NCBI GenBank assembly: GCA_947623455.1
Contig: OX392528.1
Span: 56,934,322-56,998,321 of the forward strand
Direction of reading: 5' to 3'
DNA: 64,000 bases
Origin: Mimachlamys varia
Lineage: Eukaryota; Mollusca; Bivalvia; Pectinida; Pectinidae
A program made the position numbers and the translations under genes. A model generated the notes under the pieces. The model did no database searches and was not told the origin of the DNA. It was given only the letters and a program-made list of their open reading frames with translations. This document shows, in pieces, positions 61,001 to 64,000 of this stretch. The first letter of the stretch is position 1. Each line of letters opens with the position of its first letter.

Positions 61001-64000
61001 AAGTATCCCCCGACACTGAGAACGATTCCTCCACAAGTATCCTCCGACACTGAGAACGATTCCTCCACAAGTATCCCCCGACACTGAGAATGGTTCCTCA
61101 ATAAGTATCCCCCGACACTGAAAATGGTTCCTCAACAAGTATCCCCCGACACTGAGAATAATTCCTCAACAAGTTTCCCCCGACACTGAGAATGATTCCT
61201 CAACAAGTATCCCCTGACACTGAGAACAATTCCTCAACAAGTATCCCCCGACACTGAGAACGATTCCTCCACAAGTATCCCCCGACACTGAGAATGGTTC
61301 CTCAATAAGTATCCCCCGACACTGAAAATGGTTCCTCAACAAGTATCCCCCGACACTGAGAATAATTCCTCAACAAGTTTCCCCCGACACTGAGAATGAT
61401 TCCTCAACTAGTATCCCCCGACACTGAGAATGATTCCTCCACAAGTATCCCCCGACACTGAGAATGATTCCTCAACAAGTTTCCCACGACACTGAGAATG
61501 ATTCCTCAACAAGTATCCCCCGACACTAAGAAGGATTCCTCAACAAGTATCCTCCGACACTGAGAATGATTCCTCAACAAGTATCCCCCGACACTGAGAA
61601 TGATTCCTCAACAACAAGTATCCCCCGACACTGAGAATGATTCCTCAACAAGTATCCCCTGACACTGAGAACAATTCCTCAACAAGTATCCCCCGACACT
61701 GAGAATGGTTCCTCAATAAGTATCCCCCGACACTGAAAATGGTTCCTCAACAAGTATCCCCCGACACTGAGAATAATTCCTCAACAAGTTTCCCCCGACA
61801 CTGAGAATGATTCCTCAACAAGTATCCCCCGACACTGAGAATGATTCCTCCACAAGTATCCCCCGACACTGAGAATGATTCCTCAACAAGTTTCCCACGA
61901 CACTGAGAATGATTCCTCAACAAGTATCCCCCGACACTAAGAATGATTCCTCAACAAGTATCCCCCGACACTGAGAATGATTCCTCAACAAGTATCCCCC
62001 GACACTGAGAATGATTCCTCAACAACAAGTATCCCCCGACACTGAGAACGATTCCTCAACAAGTATCCCCCGACACTAAGAATGATTCCTCAACAAGTAT
62101 CCCCCGACACTGAGAACGATTCCTCAACAAGTATCCCCCGACACTGAGAACGATTCCTCAACAAGTATCCCCCGACACTGAGAACAATTCCTCAACAAGT
62201 ATCCCCCGACACTGAGAACGATTCCTCAACAAGTATCCCACGACACTGAGAATGATTCCTCAACAAGTTTCCCCGACATTGAGAATAATTTCTCAACAAG
62301 TATCCCCCGACACTGAGAACGATTCCTCCACAAGTATCCCCCGACACTGAGAACGATTCCTCCACAAGTATCCCCCGACATTGAGAATAATTCCTCCACA
62401 AGTATCCCCCGACACTGAGAATGGTTCCTCAATAAGTATCCCCCGACACTGAGAATGGTTCCTCAACAAGTATCCCCCGACACTGAGAACGATTCCTCAA
62501 CAAGTATCCCCCGACACTGAGAACAATTCCTCAACAAGTATCCCCCGACACTGAGAACGATTCCTCAACAAGTATCCCACGACACTGAGAATGATTCCTC
62601 AACAAGTTTCCCCGACATTGAGAATAATTTCTCAACAAGTATCCCCCGACACTGAGAACGATTCCTCAACAAGTATCCCCCGCCACTGAGAATGATTCCT
62701 CAACAAGTATCCCCCGACACTGAGAATGATTCCTCAACAAGTACTCCCCGACACTAAGAACAATTCCTCAACAAGTATCCCCCAACACTGAGAACGATTC
62801 CTCAACAAGTATCCCACGACACTGAGAATGATTCCTCAACAAGTTTCCCCGACATTGAGAATAATTCCTCAACAAGTATCCCCCGACACTGAGAACGATT
62901 CCTCCACAAGTATCCTCCGACACTGAGAACGATTCCTCCACAAGTATCCCCCGACACTGAGAATGGTTCCTCAATAAGTATCCCCCGACACTGAAAATGG
63001 TTCCTCAACAAGTATCCCCCGACACTGAGAATAATTCCTCAACAAGTTTCCCCCGACACTGAGAATGATTCCTCAACAAGTATCCCCTGACACTGAGAAC
63101 AATTCCTCAACAAGTATCCCCCGACACTGAGAACGATTCCTCCACAAGTATCCCCCGACACTGAGAATGGTTCCTCAATAAGTATCCCCCGACACTGAAA
63201 ATGGTTCCTCAACAAGTATCCCCCGACACTGAGAATAATTCCTCAACAAGTTTCCCCCGACACTGAGAATGATTCCTCAACTAGTATCCCCCGACACTGA
63301 GAATGATTCCTCCACAAGTATCCCCCGACACTGAGAATGATTCCTCAACAAGTTTCCCACGACACTGAGAATGATTCCTCAACAAGTATCCCCCGACACT
63401 AAGAATGATTCCTCAACAAGTATCCTCCGACACTGAGAATGATTCCTCAACAAGTATCCCCCGACACTGAGAATGATTCCTCAACAACAAGTATCCCCCG
63501 ACACTGAGAATGATTCCTCAACAAGTATCCCCTGACACTGAGAACAATTCCTCAACAAGTATCCCCCGACACTGAGAATGGTTCCTCAATAAGTATCCCC
63601 CGACACTGAAAATGGTTCCTCAACAAGTATCCCCCGACACTGAGAATAATTCCTCAACAAGTTTCCCCCGACACTGAGAATGATTCCTCAACAAGTATCC
63701 CCCGACACTGAGAATGATTCCTCCACAAGTATCCCCCGACACTGAGAATGATTCCTCAACAAGTTTCCCACGACACTGAGAATGATTCCTCAACAAGTAT
63801 CCCCCGACACTAAGAATGATTCCTCAACAAGTATCCCCCGACACTGAGAATGATTCCTCAACAAGTATCCCCCGACACTGAGAATGATTCCTCAACAACA
63901 AGTATCCCCCGACACTGAGAACGATTCCTCAACAAGTATCCCCCGACACTAAGAATGATTCCTCAACAAGTATCCCCCGACACTGAGAACGATTCCTCAA
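46027..64000 (+). repeat. 34-bp satellite array, about 530 copies, running off the right edge
   Basis: The unit holds AACAAGTATCCCCCGACACT then GAGAATGATTCCTC, 34 bp. Subtypes change single bases (GTTTCCC, TCCACAAG, CAATAAG, GAACGATT, CACTAAG), and a 37-bp form duplicates AAC (CAACAACAAG). Marker variants show nested duplications: 991 bp (47208/48199), 2266 bp (47208/49474 and 48199/50465), about 5.2 kb (52481/57693, 54151/59397) and 1873 bp (60895/62768). The - strand lacks stops for 60-80 codons at a time because of unit sequence. The array has no visible right end. Confidence 0.98.

Noticed and set aside
47208..63011. Many 60-80 codon - strand frames with C-R-G-I-L-V-E-E residues
   Set aside because: All are translations of the 34-bp satellite; identical frames recur only because the array is duplicated.
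46027..64000. Centromeric satellite
   Set aside because: The 34-bp unit is short, the array is 18 kb as far as seen, and it sits beside an intact gene. Nothing in the window supports a centromere, though the right end is not seen.

Overview
The window is eukaryotic nuclear DNA: split genes with GT-AG introns, AT-rich non-coding DNA, short transposon relics, a tRNA-derived SINE, and very long tandem repeat arrays. Nothing is bacterial. The coding content, the minisatellite load and the type of dispersed repeats suggest a marine invertebrate, most likely a bivalve mollusc. The species cannot be fixed from the sequence alone.

The only complete protein-coding gene I can support is a five-exon calmodulin-like gene on the + strand (14330-44423). 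Its exons are 14330-14332 (the start codon alone), 23983-24013, 24200-24343, 42670-42912 and 44395-44423. They join in frame to 450 nt, giving 149 residues with four intact EF-hands, the usual calmodulin length. By eye it differs from canonical animal calmodulin at about 23 positions, so it is a paralogue and not the standard gene. A second calmodulin-like last exon (1243-1295, + strand), with a longer C-terminal tail, lies about 13 kb upstream. It marks the 3' end of a tandem neighbour whose other exons are outside the window.

About two thirds of the window is tandem repeat, and each non-coding interval has its own family. The upstream spacer has 17-, 18-, 22- and 28-bp units. Intron 1 has a 38-bp array (16243-23676). 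Intron 3 has a ~32-bp array (25740-26510) and a 32/36-bp array (28857-42312). Intron 4 has a 36-bp array that looks derived from the exon 4 splice donor. Downstream DNA has a 20-bp array (45364-45724) and a 34-bp array (46027 to the right edge). The longer arrays carry higher-order duplications of 1.6, 1.86, 1.87, 2.27, about 5.07 and about 5.2 kb.

Between the arrays are transposon relics: nine fragments of one dispersed family, a TIR element with a retroelement nested in it (10-bp target duplication), MITE-like elements, a long hairpin, and a SINE inserted in the 38-bp array. Long open frames inside the arrays are by-products of unit sequence and are not annotated as genes.
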